A stretch of 64,000 nucleotides of DNA from Acidobacteriota bacterium (lineage in GTDB: Bacteria > Acidobacteriota > Terriglobia > Acidiferrales > UBA7541), in NCBI GenBank assembly GCA_013289955.1, contig JABCYZ010000004.1, positions 1-64,000 of the forward strand. Direction: 5' to 3'. Numbering within the stretch: position 1 is the first letter of the stretch; each line of letters begins with the position of its first letter. Below the pieces are notes generated by a model. The model was not told the DNA's origin, did no database searches, and saw only the letters and a program-made list of their open reading frames with translations. Shown piece after piece: positions 1 to 8,227 of this stretch. A program made the position numbers and the translations under genes.

Positions 1-90
1 ATGGAGTACGATCTCGGTTACATCGATCTGGAGCAAAAAACTTTGCAGCCTCTCGACAACCCTTTTGGCCCAAAAGTGTTACCTATGTAG
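1..90 (+). CDS. C-terminal end of an IS transposase (cut by window edge)
   Basis: The first 29 codons read in frame to a TAG stop and end ...LDNPFGPKVLPM. From memory this resembles the tail of integrase-core (IS481-like) transposases common in Acidobacteria; the family is not proven from so short a stretch. The catalytic DDE part lies outside the window, so activity cannot be judged. The stop codon lies inside a short repeated sequence that probably belongs to the right end of the element. The neighbour downstream is a tRNA-Ala gene on the other strand. Confidence 0.45.
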   Translation: MEYDLGYIDLEQKTLQPLDNPFGPKVLPM

Positions 91-113
91 CCGGTACGTT
101 CTGTTACCTATGT
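77..113. mobile_element. Probable right end of the IS, with a 12-bp direct repeat
   Basis: The 12-mer TGTTACCTATGT occurs at 77-88 and again at 102-113, separated by 13 bases. It overlaps the last transposase codons and lies about 24 bp from the 3' end of the tRNA-Ala gene. A terminal repeat next to the transposase stop is the usual arrangement in IS481-like elements. The outer boundary and any target duplication cannot be fixed without the left end. Confidence 0.4.
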
Positions 114-136
114 CTCCGGTCTGGACCAGATCCAAA

Positions 137-212
<76 letters not shown>

Positions 213-386
213 ACCGGGGAACACTCCAAAAGTTTATCACACCCCGCCGGGAACACACGTGCCCCTGGTCCGTCGCACGGCTCTGTAATCGGATCTCGCA
301 TCCTTCTGGACGAGAAGCAACCCCGGCGCTATCCTGAAGCTCATAGCTTCCAGGCCATTGTACGCATCGAAAGGAATTGGAAAGGG

Positions 387-1319
387 ATGCCATACATCGA
401 GACTCAAACCAGCAGAATATTCTCCCCGGTTGTGCTGACGCTCGCGGCTTGTTCAGCGGCGCTCTTTTTGTCGATGCCGCTCGATGCGCAGCAAACGGGT
501 CCGTTGCCGCCGCCTCCGACTTACTCCGCACCAGCACCCGCGCCTTTGCCGCGGTCAGGCTCCGGGCCCGCAACCGCACCTCACCAGACCACGACTGAGT
601 CGCCGCTCTCCACGGATGCGCCCAAGATCCCTGCCGATCAAATTGTTCAGAAATTCGCGGAGCGAGAACTGGAGTTCAAAAAAGAGCGCGACAATTACAC
701 GTACACGCAGACTTTCGTGATCCAGACCATCGACGAATACTCCGGCCAGCCTGACGGCGAATATCGCATGACCAGCGACATCCTCTTCACCCCCGCCGGC
801 AAGCGCTATGAACATGTTACCGACGCGCCCGCTCCTTCCCTCCAGCGTATCTCAATGTCACAACAGGATTTCGACGACCTCGAGCACGTCCAGCCGTTCG
901 TGCTCACCACCGACGAAGTACAAAAATACGACGTCAAGTACGTCGGCCAGCAGCAGCTCGACGAGATCAACGCCTATGTTTTCGACGTCGGCCCGAAAAA
1001 ACTGGAAAAAAATCAGCGATATTTCCAAGGCCGCATTTGGGTTGACCAAACGGACTTCGGGATTGTCAAGACTGACGGCAAGGCCGTCCCCGACATCAAG
1101 AAGCACGGCCAGGAAAACGTCTTCCCGCGTTTCGAAACCTTCCGCGAAAATATCGAAAGCCACTACTGGTTCCCTACATACACCCACTCCGAGGACACCC
1201 TGCAATTCAGCAGCGGCGGCGTCCGCATTCGCATGACCGTGCGCTATGAGAATTACAAGCGGTTCGGATCGACCATCAAGATCGGCCCGGCAACCGAAGT
1301 TCCCAAAGACAAGCCATAA
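387..1319 (+). CDS. Secreted protein of unknown function, LolA/outer-membrane-sorting-like
   Basis: This 310-residue protein has an N-terminal hydrophobic segment (about 13-32) ending in a plausible signal-peptidase site near LDAQQ. A Pro/Ala-rich linker (about 38-75) and a soluble domain follow. The domain, with its YTYTQTF start and alternating beta-rich pattern, resembles secreted acidobacterial proteins annotated as outer-membrane lipoprotein-sorting-like. That is an inference from style; no catalytic motif is visible. The start is supported by AAGGAA at 371-376. A one-TM protein follows 84 bp downstream in the same direction. Confidence 0.7.
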   Translation: MPYIETQTSRIFSPVVLTLAACSAALFLSMPLDAQQTGPLPPPPTYSAPAPAPLPRSGSGPATAPHQTTTESPLSTDAPKIPADQIVQKFAERELEFKKERDNYTYTQTFVIQTIDEYSGQPDGEYRMTSDILFTPAGKRYEHVTDAPAPSLQRISMSQQDFDDLEHVQPFVLTTDEVQKYDVKYVGQQQLDEINAYVFDVGPKKLEKNQRYFQGRIWVDQTDFGIVKTDGKAVPDIKKHGQENVFPRFETFRENIESHYWFPTYTHSEDTLQFSSGGVRIRMTVRYENYKRFGSTIKIGPATEVPKDKP

Positions 1320-1403
1320 CGGTTTTCAGAATGCTTGCTGAAATGAAAATGGGGTGACGAATACCCTGCGTGTATTGTCTACTTTCAGAGAGGAAATCCT
1401 CCC

Positions 1404-1739
1404 TTGGCCCCTATCCGCGCACTCGCGAAGCGCATTCTCATCGCACTCGTCGTGATTATTGCCATCGTTTACACTTGGGATTTCGTTTCCGTTCGCGTAC
1501 GCATGATGCATGCGAAACCGAGCGACCCGTTTGAAACAATCACGTCGTTACGCATCCTCGCCATCGATGAAAAAGGAAACAAGACGGAATACAGCGTCGA
1601 CCCGGTGCAGCCTCAGCAAACCGGCGTGTGCGTCCACGCATTGTTTCCGCACAACGGCGACATGCCGTGCTGGTACCTCAAACGAAAATTCGCGCAGCCC
1701 ATCCCCATGGCGATTTTGCCTTTTGCCAGAGCCAGATAG
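1404..1739 (+). CDS. Small one-TM protein of unknown function
   Basis: This protein has 111 residues and a TTG start behind an AGAGAGGAAAT ribosome-binding site at 1387-1397. Residues 9-28 form one strongly hydrophobic helix after a basic N-terminus (inside-to-outside topology). A mainly polar domain with two cysteines (CVH, CWY) follows. No family is recognised. It follows the secreted protein at 387 on the same strand and ends 60 bp before the convergent permease gene. Confidence 0.55.
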   Translation: MAPIRALAKRILIALVVIIAIVYTWDFVSVRVRMMHAKPSDPFETITSLRILAIDEKGNKTEYSVDPVQPQQTGVCVHALFPHNGDMPCWYLKRKFAQPIPMAILPFARAR

Positions 1740-1799
1740 TAAACGATGAGTATTTACGAACTTGCGCCGCGCGCTTTTGCGGGTGCCGTTGATGTTCGT

Positions 1800-4196
1800 C
1801 TACTCGTGGCGCAGCGCAACCATTGGCTCAACCCGCATCGCCCGGCGCGCCGGCACAAAGCACGCTGCCAGAGCCACGAGCAGGAGAAAAACGGCGATGA
1901 CCGCCATCGTAAATATATCTGAGGAGCTCGTACCGAAGAGGACGGCGGAGACAAATCGCGTCAGCACAGAAGCAACGAGAATTCCGGCTACGATTCCCCA
2001 GAGCGCTAGCCCAGCTCCATAGCCCAGAGTCAAACGCATCACGTCCTGCGGCTTCGCGCCGAGGGCCATGCGAATCCCAATTTCCCGCGTCCGTTGACCC
2101 ATCCACTCGGAGACCACGGCGTAAAGCCCCACAGCCGCCAGTGTCAAAGCAAAAATGCTGAGGATCCCCAGCATTCCAGCGGCCATGCGGGGCTGCCAAA
2201 GAGAATCGCCCATCTGTTCGGGCATGGTTTTTACGGCGAAGACCGGCAAATTCCGGTCCAGAGAAGCGACTGCGCTTCGCACAGCGCCAAGAAGTTGCTC
2301 AGGATCTGCCGCGGTGCGAACGACAAGCGTCTGCGTTCCGCTGTAGTTCTGGAGTTCAGGCACATAAATCAGGAGCGGAGGATCGGCCATGAGCGAACGA
2401 TATCTGGCGTCAGCAGAGACACCGATAATCTCGAGAGGCTGACGAGGCTCTCCCACCCACGAAGGCCACTCAATCCGCTTGCCCACGACGTCCTCACCCG
2501 GCCAAAGGCGCCGGGCGAGCTGCTGACTGACGATCGCCACCAACGGAGTTCCTGTCTTGTCCCTTTCGGTGAAATCCCGGCCCCGCAGCATTAAAATCTC
2601 CATGGTCTTGAAGTAGTTTGGTGCCACGGTATTCAGATCCACTCGAATGCCTACCTCAAATTCATGTCCGCGGAAATAATCCAGAGGCGGCACTTGGCCT
2701 TCGTAAAAAATCGAGACCCGCGCGCTCCATTCGTTCGGGGGGACAGTGGTTGCGAGGCTAGCGGCCTGAATCCAGGGAGTCCGTTGGATTCGCGCAAGCA
2801 GCTCTTCGTACAAACGTTCTCCCTGAGCCTCCGAATATCCTTGGATGCCAGGTGAAACGGACATCATCAAGATATGGCTCGTCGTAAATCCGGGATTCTG
2901 ATTCACGATCTTTTGCATTCTGCGGACAGTCACTCCTGCCACAATGAGGAGAACCAGGGAGAGAGCCACCTGCGAGGCAACCAGCACGCTGCGCAGACGC
3001 GAACGCCGTCCCGCTCCCGGGGTGTTGTCCTTCAGAGTGACGACCAGGTCAGGTTTTGAAGACTGCAGCGCGGGCGCGAGTGAGAAGAGCATTCCTGTCA
3101 GTACGGCCACGAAAAGTGCGAACGCCAGAACACGGGCATCCGGCGTCGTATCCACGTTATGCAGAGCGTAAAGCGGTTGGCGGAAGGCGAGAATCAGATT
3201 TCCCGCCATGGGCGCCAGCAAAAGTCCAAGGGCACTCGCCAGGAAAGAAAGCAGCAATCCCTCTGTTAACAATTGCCGCACCAGCCGCCCACGACCCGCT
3301 CCCAAAGCCAGCCGCACCGCAATCTCCCTGCGCCTCGAGTCCGAACGAGACAACAATAGATTCGCAACGTTGCTACAGGAGATCAGCAGAAGAATCCCCA
3401 CCGATGCAATGAGCAGCCCGAAAAACTTTTGAAGCGCATCGCGATCGTCAGGATCCATGCCAAAGCTGGGGATCACATCCACACTACGATGCTCGTTTGA
3501 CGCCGGGTAAGCCGCCGCGAGCCGCCCCGCGATCGTCTGCAGTTCGCCGCGAGCCGTATCGAGGCTGACGTGCGGCTTCAGCCGGCCAAAAATCTCAATC
3601 CATCCCGCATTGCGATTGTGCAGCACGCCGGGAGACATGCGCGGCATGGCCGCCGGTTGCATGGTCAGCGGCAGCCAGACGTCGGTAGGCGAACCAACGG
3701 TAGTTCCTGCGAAATTTCTGGCCGCGACTCCTACGACGGTAAAGCTCTGCCCATTCAGCAGAATATTTTTCCCTGCGACTGCCGGATCCGAACCGAATAC
3801 TCTCTGCCAGATCCCATAACTTAGCACCGCGACCGGCGCCTCATCGTCCGTTTGCACATCTTCGGAAGCGATCAGTCGGCCGAGCGCCGGGTTCACGCCC
3901 AGCACCGAGAAGTAGTTCGAGGAAACCAATTCGCCCGTGATTCGCTCGGTTGTCCCGTGGCTTAGAGTGAGAGGCGTGCGGCATCGAGCCGCCAGCCCTT
4001 TGAAAGACTGAGTTTGGTCGCGGTAATCAAGATAGTCGGGATAGCCAAAAGAAAAATCCGGATTGTTTTTCTGTAGCCGCTCCAGGATGACGAGCCCGCC
4101 CGGATTCGCGACGCCCGGGATCGGTCGAAGCAACACGGCATTGAAAACCGTGAACATCGCGGTGTTCGCGCCGATGCCCAGCGCCAGCGTCAGCAT
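1800..4196 (-). CDS. ABC transporter permease of the ADOP (MacB/FtsX-like) type
   Basis: The 798 residues have the layout of acidobacterial duplicated orphan permeases. The first TM helix carries the hallmark [22 protein letters not shown], followed by a large MacB-type periplasmic domain with WLPL and GVLHNRN, then three TM helices with the NVANLLLSRSDSRRREIA motif. A second periplasmic domain and three closing TM helices follow, with REIGIRMALGA and a C-terminal ALRHE. Such proteins are thought to transport or act mechanically at the envelope with a separate ATPase, and none is adjacent. The first ATG lies inside TM1. The family-like peptide DVRYALRGLRKNPGFAIVC continues upstream in frame to a TAA at 4299-4301 without any ATG, GTG or TTG, so the true start is a rare codon or has been lost. 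Confidence 0.85.
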   Translation of the reverse strand: MLTLALGIGANTAMFTVFNAVLLRPIPGVANPGGLVILERLQKNNPDFSFGYPDYLDYRDQTQSFKGLAARCRTPLTLSHGTTERITGELVSSNYFSVLGVNPALGRLIASEDVQTDDEAPVAVLSYGIWQRVFGSDPAVAGKNILLNGQSFTVVGVAARNFAGTTVGSPTDVWLPLTMQPAAMPRMSPGVLHNRNAGWIEIFGRLKPHVSLDTARGELQTIAGRLAAAYPASNEHRSVDVIPSFGMDPDDRDALQKFFGLLIASVGILLLISCSNVANLLLSRSDSRRREIAVRLALGAGRGRLVRQLLTEGLLLSFLASALGLLLAPMAGNLILAFRQPLYALHNVDTTPDARVLAFALFVAVLTGMLFSLAPALQSSKPDLVVTLKDNTPGAGRRSRLRSVLVASQVALSLVLLIVAGVTVRRMQKIVNQNPGFTTSHILMMSVSPGIQGYSEAQGERLYEELLARIQRTPWIQAASLATTVPPNEWSARVSIFYEGQVPPLDYFRGHEFEVGIRVDLNTVAPNYFKTMEILMLRGRDFTERDKTGTPLVAIVSQQLARRLWPGEDVVGKRIEWPSWVGEPRQPLEIIGVSADARYRSLMADPPLLIYVPELQNYSGTQTLVVRTAADPEQLLGAVRSAVASLDRNLPVFAVKTMPEQMGDSLWQPRMAAGMLGILSIFALTLAAVGLYAVVSEWMGQRTREIGIRMALGAKPQDVMRLTLGYGAGLALWGIVAGILVASVLTRFVSAVLFGTSSSDIFTMAVIAVFLLLVALAACFVPARRAMRVEPMVALRHE

Positions 4197-4641
4197 GCAA
4201 ACAATCGCAAATCCAGGATTTTTGCGCAGCCCTCGAAGCGCGTAGCGAACATCCAGCAGGAATGTTTCAAATATTGGCAGTTGCGTCAGCTTTCTGGCTT
4301 ACCCCGAGCGCTACCATGGAGTCCACCCGCGGCTCGCCGGAAGGTAAGACGCTCCGAACGGCGCGAGTGTTAACAGCAGCGCAGCAGCCAGAAACGTCAG
4401 CGGATCGGTCTCGCTCACGCCAAAGGTCAGCTCGCCACAAGAAAAGCTGGCTGGCCGCTGCTGCTTCTCCCGCGCTCCCGATTCTAATCCCCACGCGAAG
4501 CACACCCAAAATACTCTTACGTCTTGGCAGCCCGCGCGGTTTGCCCTAACATAGTCCTCAGTTCCAGGTTGTTTTTTCGTCGTTGTTCTTCAAACGGAGG
4601 CTTCGCCGCGAGCCGGTTTTTCTCGCGCGAAGCGGAGAGCG
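4197..4641. other. Divergent intergenic region holding the uncounted N-terminus of the permease
   Basis: The 445 bp between the permease and copC contain at 4197-4298 (minus strand) about 34 in-frame codons that match the usual ADOP N-terminus. The in-frame stop is at 4299-4301. The rest (4302-4641) must carry the promoters of both flanking genes. I see no clear -35/-10 pair and no RNA gene there. Short open frames on both strands lack family features. Confidence 0.5.
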
Positions 4642-5019
4642 ATGCGCGCAGGCCACAGAGTTCTTCTCACGGTATGGCTGTTCGCCAGCCCTGTCATGTT
4701 CCTGATGGCGCGTTCGGCCGTCGCGCATGCCATCCTATTGGAATCCAGTCCATCCGCCAACGCCGCCGTCGCCGGCCCCAGCGTTCCCATCAAGCTGCGC
4801 TTCAATGTGCGCATCGACGCGACTCGTTCCCGCCTCACGCTGGTTAATCCGGACGCTTCCACGCAATCCCTTGCCATCACCAAAGACGCCTCCGCCGACA
4901 CGCTGGCATCCCGAGCCCAATCCCTGAACCCGGGCGAATACCGCATCCGCTGGCAGGTGCTCGCTTCCGACGGGCACATCACCCGCGGCGAAATCCCCTT
5001 CCAAGTCTTGCGGCGCTAA
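4642..5019 (+). CDS. copC: CopC-type periplasmic copper-binding protein
   Basis: The 125-residue protein has a signal peptide ending ARSAVA, so the mature protein starts with His (HAILLESSP). An N-terminal histidine is the classic CopC copper ligand. The small beta-barrel domain ends with the family motif SDGHITRG (about 112-119), which supplies Asp and His ligands. It is presumed to bind copper in the periplasm and work with CopD. The copD-like gene starts 8 bp downstream, so the two are co-transcribed. GGAGAGCG sits just before the ATG. Confidence 0.9.
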   Translation: MRAGHRVLLTVWLFASPVMFLMARSAVAHAILLESSPSANAAVAGPSVPIKLRFNVRIDATRSRLTLVNPDASTQSLAITKDASADTLASRAQSLNPGEYRIRWQVLASDGHITRGEIPFQVLRR

Positions 5020-5027
5020 TTCCATCC

Positions 5028-6662
5028 ATGGCGCGACTTCTCCAAATCTTCGGCTTCCTCTCTGTCCTGTTCCGCGGCGGCACGCTAACCTTTGAATCTC
5101 TCACGATTGGCGGCGTCGTTTTTCTGAACATCGTGGCCCGCCGTGCAAATTCACAGTCCGATGTCATCCACACCGCCTGCCTTCGCTGGATTCGCCGCGC
5201 CGCCGTAGCGCTCGCCGTTATGCAGTTGGCATACATTCTCGCGAGCACGCTGATCCTCATGCAGTCCGCGGATATGACTCTCGGCGATATCAGCGGCGCG
5301 AATTTCGTACTCGCCGGGATCCTGGCCGTCGGCTCGGCGCTCACGATCGCCGCACTCGCCCGCGCTCAGTTCCCGAGAACCCACGCGTTCCTCCTCCTGC
5401 CCGCCGCGCTCATCCTCATCTCCTCTGTGATGACCAGCCATGCCATGGCTCGCCTCGATTACCGTTTTCCGCTCGCCGTCGTCACGGCGCTTCATCAAGG
5501 TGCCACGGCAAGCTGGCTTGGCGGATTGTTTTATCTTCCCATCGCTATTCCGCGCTCCCCGGACCATGACTTCGCGCGCCAACTCATCGCCCGGTTTTCA
5601 AAACTCGCCTTGATCAGCGTGGTAGTCCTCGCCGCCGCTGGCTTCACGCTCGGATATGCCTACGTCGGCTCGCTCGACGCCGTCTACGGCACCTCCTACG
5701 GGATCATGGTAGCGACAAAAGTCGTCCTCTTCGGCACGCTGCTTCTCCTCGGCGCTCTAAACTTCCAAATCGCCCGCTCGCCTTCCGGCGCCTCCCTTAT
5801 CGCCAGCCTAAAACGCTTTGGCGAAGTGGAAATCGGCATTGGCATCACCGCCATTCTCACCGCCGCTTCGCTAACCTCTCTTCCGCCTGCTGTGGATCTG
5901 AAAGCAGACCGCGTCTCGTCCCGAGAGATTGCTGCTCGTTTGACGCCGGGCATTCCGCGTTTCGCAAGTCCGGGCCTCGCCGACCTCCCTGAGGACGTCT
6001 ACGCTGCCGAAGTGAAATCGTTCAACGCGGGCGCCCTTTCCTCCGCCTCCTTCGTCCCCGGCCAAGCCGGCATGCGCCCCAACACCACCGCCGAGAAATC
6101 CTGGTCCGAGTACAACCACCACTGGGCGGGCTTGATCGTCCTTGCCATCGGGTGCTTAGCCTTTCTCGCGCAGATGCAGCATTCCGCTTGGGCCCGTAAC
6201 TGGCCGCTCCTCTTTCTAGGGCTGTCCCTGTTTCTTTTTTTGCGAAGCGATCCCGAGACCTGGCCCCTGGGCCCCAACGGCTTCTGGGTTACGCTCCAGG
6301 ACCCCGAGGTCCTGCTTCACCGCATTTTCGCGCTGCTTGTCATCGGCCTCGCCATCTTCGAATGGCGCGTGCAAACCGGCCGCGTCTCCACCCAAAACGC
6401 TCGCCTGATTTTCCCCGCGTTAGTCGCCGCAGCAAGCGCCCTCTTGCTCACGCACTCCCACAGCCTCGGCAACATCAAGGAAGAAGTCCTCGCCGAACTA
6501 AGCCACGCTCCGCTCGCCGTCCTAGGCATCGTCGCTGGCTGGTCCCGCTGGCTGGAAATCCGCCTCTCCGCCGAGAACAAAGTCCGCGACAAGATGGCCT
6601 GGCTCTGGCCCGCCTGCCTGGTCCTGATCGGCCTTCTCCTCCTGAACTACCGCGAAATGTGA
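5028..6662 (+). CDS. copD: CopD-type copper resistance/uptake membrane protein
   Basis: This is a 544-residue polytopic membrane protein. The first half carries the CopD fold, with about eight hydrophobic helices and the HQGATASWLGGLFYLP stretch that matches the conserved ALHxGAAAxWxGGL motif. A periplasmic loop of roughly 80 residues follows, then a second bundle of hydrophobic helices (VLAIGCLAFLAQM, LLFLGLSLFLFL, IVAGWSRWLEIRL). CopD members are longer or shorter around this core. The 8-bp gap from copC indicates one operon for periplasmic copper handling. Whether it imports or exports copper is not decided by sequence. No copper-sensing regulator is adjacent. Confidence 0.85.
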   Translation: MARLLQIFGFLSVLFRGGTLTFESLTIGGVVFLNIVARRANSQSDVIHTACLRWIRRAAVALAVMQLAYILASTLILMQSADMTLGDISGANFVLAGILAVGSALTIAALARAQFPRTHAFLLLPAALILISSVMTSHAMARLDYRFPLAVVTALHQGATASWLGGLFYLPIAIPRSPDHDFARQLIARFSKLALISVVVLAAAGFTLGYAYVGSLDAVYGTSYGIMVATKVVLFGTLLLLGALNFQIARSPSGASLIASLKRFGEVEIGIGITAILTAASLTSLPPAVDLKADRVSSREIAARLTPGIPRFASPGLADLPEDVYAAEVKSFNAGALSSASFVPGQAGMRPNTTAEKSWSEYNHHWAGLIVLAIGCLAFLAQMQHSAWARNWPLLFLGLSLFLFLRSDPETWPLGPNGFWVTLQDPEVLLHRIFALLVIGLAIFEWRVQTGRVSTQNARLIFPALVAAASALLLTHSHSLGNIKEEVLAELSHAPLAVLGIVAGWSRWLEIRLSAENKVRDKMAWLWPACLVLIGLLLLNYREM

Positions 6663-6672
6663 ATGCTGGGGC

Positions 6673-6699
6673 ACGGGACGCCATGCCCGTCCTATTTTT
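6673..6699 (+). terminator. Possible weak terminator in the copD/symporter convergent gap
   Basis: ACGGG (673-677) and CCCGT (686-690) form a 5-bp stem with an 8-nt loop, followed by a short T run (695-699). It lies 10 bp after copD in a 64-bp convergent gap. The stem is short, so this may instead be one of the small palindromes scattered in the window. Confidence 0.3.
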
Positions 6700-6726
6700 C
6701 GCGACTCCCGGCTACGCTCGCCATAT

Positions 6727-8085
6727 TCAATGCGCCTCTTCCGTGCGAAATTCGCCTTCCCAGCGTGCCACCACTACACAAGCCAAACAATTCCCCAGCA
6801 CATTCACCGCGGTGCGCCCCATATCCATCAACTGATCGATTCCAAACAACAGGAACAACGGCTCCGTCGGCAAGTGAAACGAAGCGGCCGCAGCCAGCAC
6901 GATCACCAGTGAAGCCCTCGCCACGCCAGCAGTTCCTTTGCTGCTGATCAACAACGTCAGCATCATCACCGTCTGTTGCCCAATCGTCAGATGAATCCCG
7001 GCCGCCTGAGCCACGAAGATAAGCGCCAAAGCCTGGTACAAACTCGATCCTCCCAAATTGAAGCTGTAGCCAGTGGGAAGCACAAACGCCACCGTTTCGC
7101 GTCGCACGCCAAACGCTTCCATCTCTTCCATCGCGCGTGGCAATGCCGCCTCCGAACTCGCCGTCGCAAACGCGATCGTCACCGGCTCAGTAACCGCCCG
7201 CAAAAATTCCTTCAACGGCGTCTTTACCAGCAAAGCAATCGGCAGCAAAACGCCCACAATGAAAACGAAAAGCGCCACGTACATCGTCGCGAGCAATTTC
7301 AACAGCGGCAAAAGCACTCCCAGTCCCAAGTGTCCTACCGTATAAGCAATCGCCCCAAAAACCCCGATCGGCGCCGCGTACATCACCAGATTCGTAAACT
7401 TAAACATCGTCTCCGAAAGACTCTCCGCAAACGCCAGCATCGGCCGCCGCTTCGCTTCAGGCACCAACGCCAAAGCCATCGCAAACAAAAGGCTGAACAC
7501 CACCACCTGCAACACCTGGCCCTCGGCCACGGACTTCGCAATATTCTCCGGAAAAATATCAGTGATGAGTTGCGCCGCTGAATGCGGCACGGCAGCCAGC
7601 GGCGCGCCCCCCGCCACCGGCGGCAAATGCACACCCTCGCCCGCGCGGCTGATATTGATGGCCGCAAAACCAATCACCAGCGTGATCACCGAAACAATCT
7701 CAAAATAAATGAGCGACTTGATCCCCAGCCGGCCCACTTTCCTCAGGTCCGCGTGCCCCGCAATTCCCACCACCAGCGTTCCAAAAAGCAGCGGCGCAAT
7801 AATCACCTTGATCAGCCGCAAAAAAATCGTTCCCAAAAATTGCACCCTCTCGGCCATGGAAGGCCAGTCGTGCCCCAATTCCGCCCCCGCCGCCAGCCCG
7901 ACCACAATCCAAGCCGTCAGCGACCGCTTTAGCCCCGCATACCAAGCGAGCAACGCAATCGCCACCCACCGCAAAATCACCGGCACCACCTCGGGCGGCG
8001 ACACCACGCCCCATCCATCCAGCAACGACACTGCAATCGCCACTGTGGCCGCGACAACCATTGCCGCCAGAATGCTGTTCTTCAT
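6727..8085 (-). CDS. Dicarboxylate/amino acid:cation symporter (DAACS family)
   Basis: From the ATG at 8085 (GGAG five bases upstream) the protein has 452 residues; an upstream ATG at 8136 would add 17. It shows the glutamate-transporter-homologue pattern: FLRLIKVIIAPLLFGTLVVGI early on, a stretch like the serine-rich motif of HP1 (TASSEAALPRAMEEMEAFGV), the GYSFNLGGSSLYQ motif of TM7 and the HP2 region SSKGTAGVARASLV. These mark sodium- or proton-coupled uptake of dicarboxylates or acidic/neutral amino acids across the inner membrane. The exact substrate cannot be read from sequence. It stands alone and converges with copD. Confidence 0.92.
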   Translation of the reverse strand: MKNSILAAMVVAATVAIAVSLLDGWGVVSPPEVVPVILRWVAIALLAWYAGLKRSLTAWIVVGLAAGAELGHDWPSMAERVQFLGTIFLRLIKVIIAPLLFGTLVVGIAGHADLRKVGRLGIKSLIYFEIVSVITLVIGFAAINISRAGEGVHLPPVAGGAPLAAVPHSAAQLITDIFPENIAKSVAEGQVLQVVVFSLLFAMALALVPEAKRRPMLAFAESLSETMFKFTNLVMYAAPIGVFGAIAYTVGHLGLGVLLPLLKLLATMYVALFVFIVGVLLPIALLVKTPLKEFLRAVTEPVTIAFATASSEAALPRAMEEMEAFGVRRETVAFVLPTGYSFNLGGSSLYQALALIFVAQAAGIHLTIGQQTVMMLTLLISSKGTAGVARASLVIVLAAAASFHLPTEPLFLLFGIDQLMDMGRTAVNVLGNCLACVVVARWEGEFRTEEAH

Positions 8086-8227
8086 CGTCTCCGACTCAAG
8101 TTTCTCATTGGCCGCGAACGGTATGCCGGATAGCACCGCCTGTCAATGGGGGCGGCAGAGTAATGCGCACCCAGCGCTAAGCCGCAAGGCGGACGTCCCT
8201 TCCACATCTGCCTGCTCTCGTTAGGAT

